Source of the DNA: Bacteroidales bacterium
GTDB taxonomy: Bacteria; Bacteroidota; Bacteroidia; Bacteroidales; JAAUTT01
Reading direction: 5' to 3'
NCBI GenBank assembly: GCA_025350365.1
Contig: JANXXY010000162.1
Location: 1 to 5,386, forward strand
DNA length: 5,386 bases
Shown here piece after piece: positions 5,385 to 5,386 of this stretch; the first letter of the stretch is position 1; the number at the start of each line of letters is the position of its first letter. The notes beneath the pieces are model-generated. The model saw only the letters and a program-made list of their open reading frames with translations. It had not been told where the DNA came from and made no database searches. The translations under genes were made by a program, and so were the position numbers.

Positions 5385-5386
5385 TA

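Overview
The window most likely comes from a member of the Bacteroidota. The DNA is AT-rich. None of the starts I can place has a clear Shine-Dalgarno sequence; the starts sit behind A/T-rich leaders. Promoter-like sites fit the TTG...TAnnTTTG consensus of that phylum. The protein set agrees: a stand-alone LPG_synthase_TM (UPF0104-type) membrane protein and a DrrA-like ABC exporter. I cannot name a genus. No RNA genes, CRISPR array, insertion sequence or prophage gene is visible.

Layout from left to right. Positions 1-250 are a very AT-rich spacer holding a 20-nt near-perfect direct repeat. A stand-alone GGQ release-factor-like ribosome rescue gene (arfB type) runs forward at 251-667. It converges on two reverse-strand genes, a GNAT acetyltransferase (1486-1884) followed by a compact endonuclease/exonuclease/phosphatase protein (true start probably 1431, end 718). 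These two are 54 bp apart and probably share a promoter near 2011-2018. A 434-bp divergent spacer (1885-2318) holds candidate promoters and two imperfect hairpins. Next comes a forward two-gene ABC-2 exporter operon, an ATPase (2319-3059) and a permease (3052-4170), overlapping by 8 nt. It converges with only 35 bp between stops on a reverse-strand multi-pass membrane protein of the LPG_synthase_TM family (4206-5222), which has the best promoter match in the window (5243-5271). At the far right edge a reverse reading frame ending at 5331 may be the C-terminal tail of a neighbouring gene.

The genes form four separate transcription units with general jobs: rescue of stalled ribosomes, acetyl transfer plus phosphodiester hydrolysis on unknown substrates, export of an unknown substrate, and probable envelope lipid handling. 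Nothing here looks like an undescribed multi-gene system. The items most worth a second look are the unexplained direct repeat, the single-permease exporter with a large external domain, the GNAT/phosphohydrolase pair and the structured divergent spacer.
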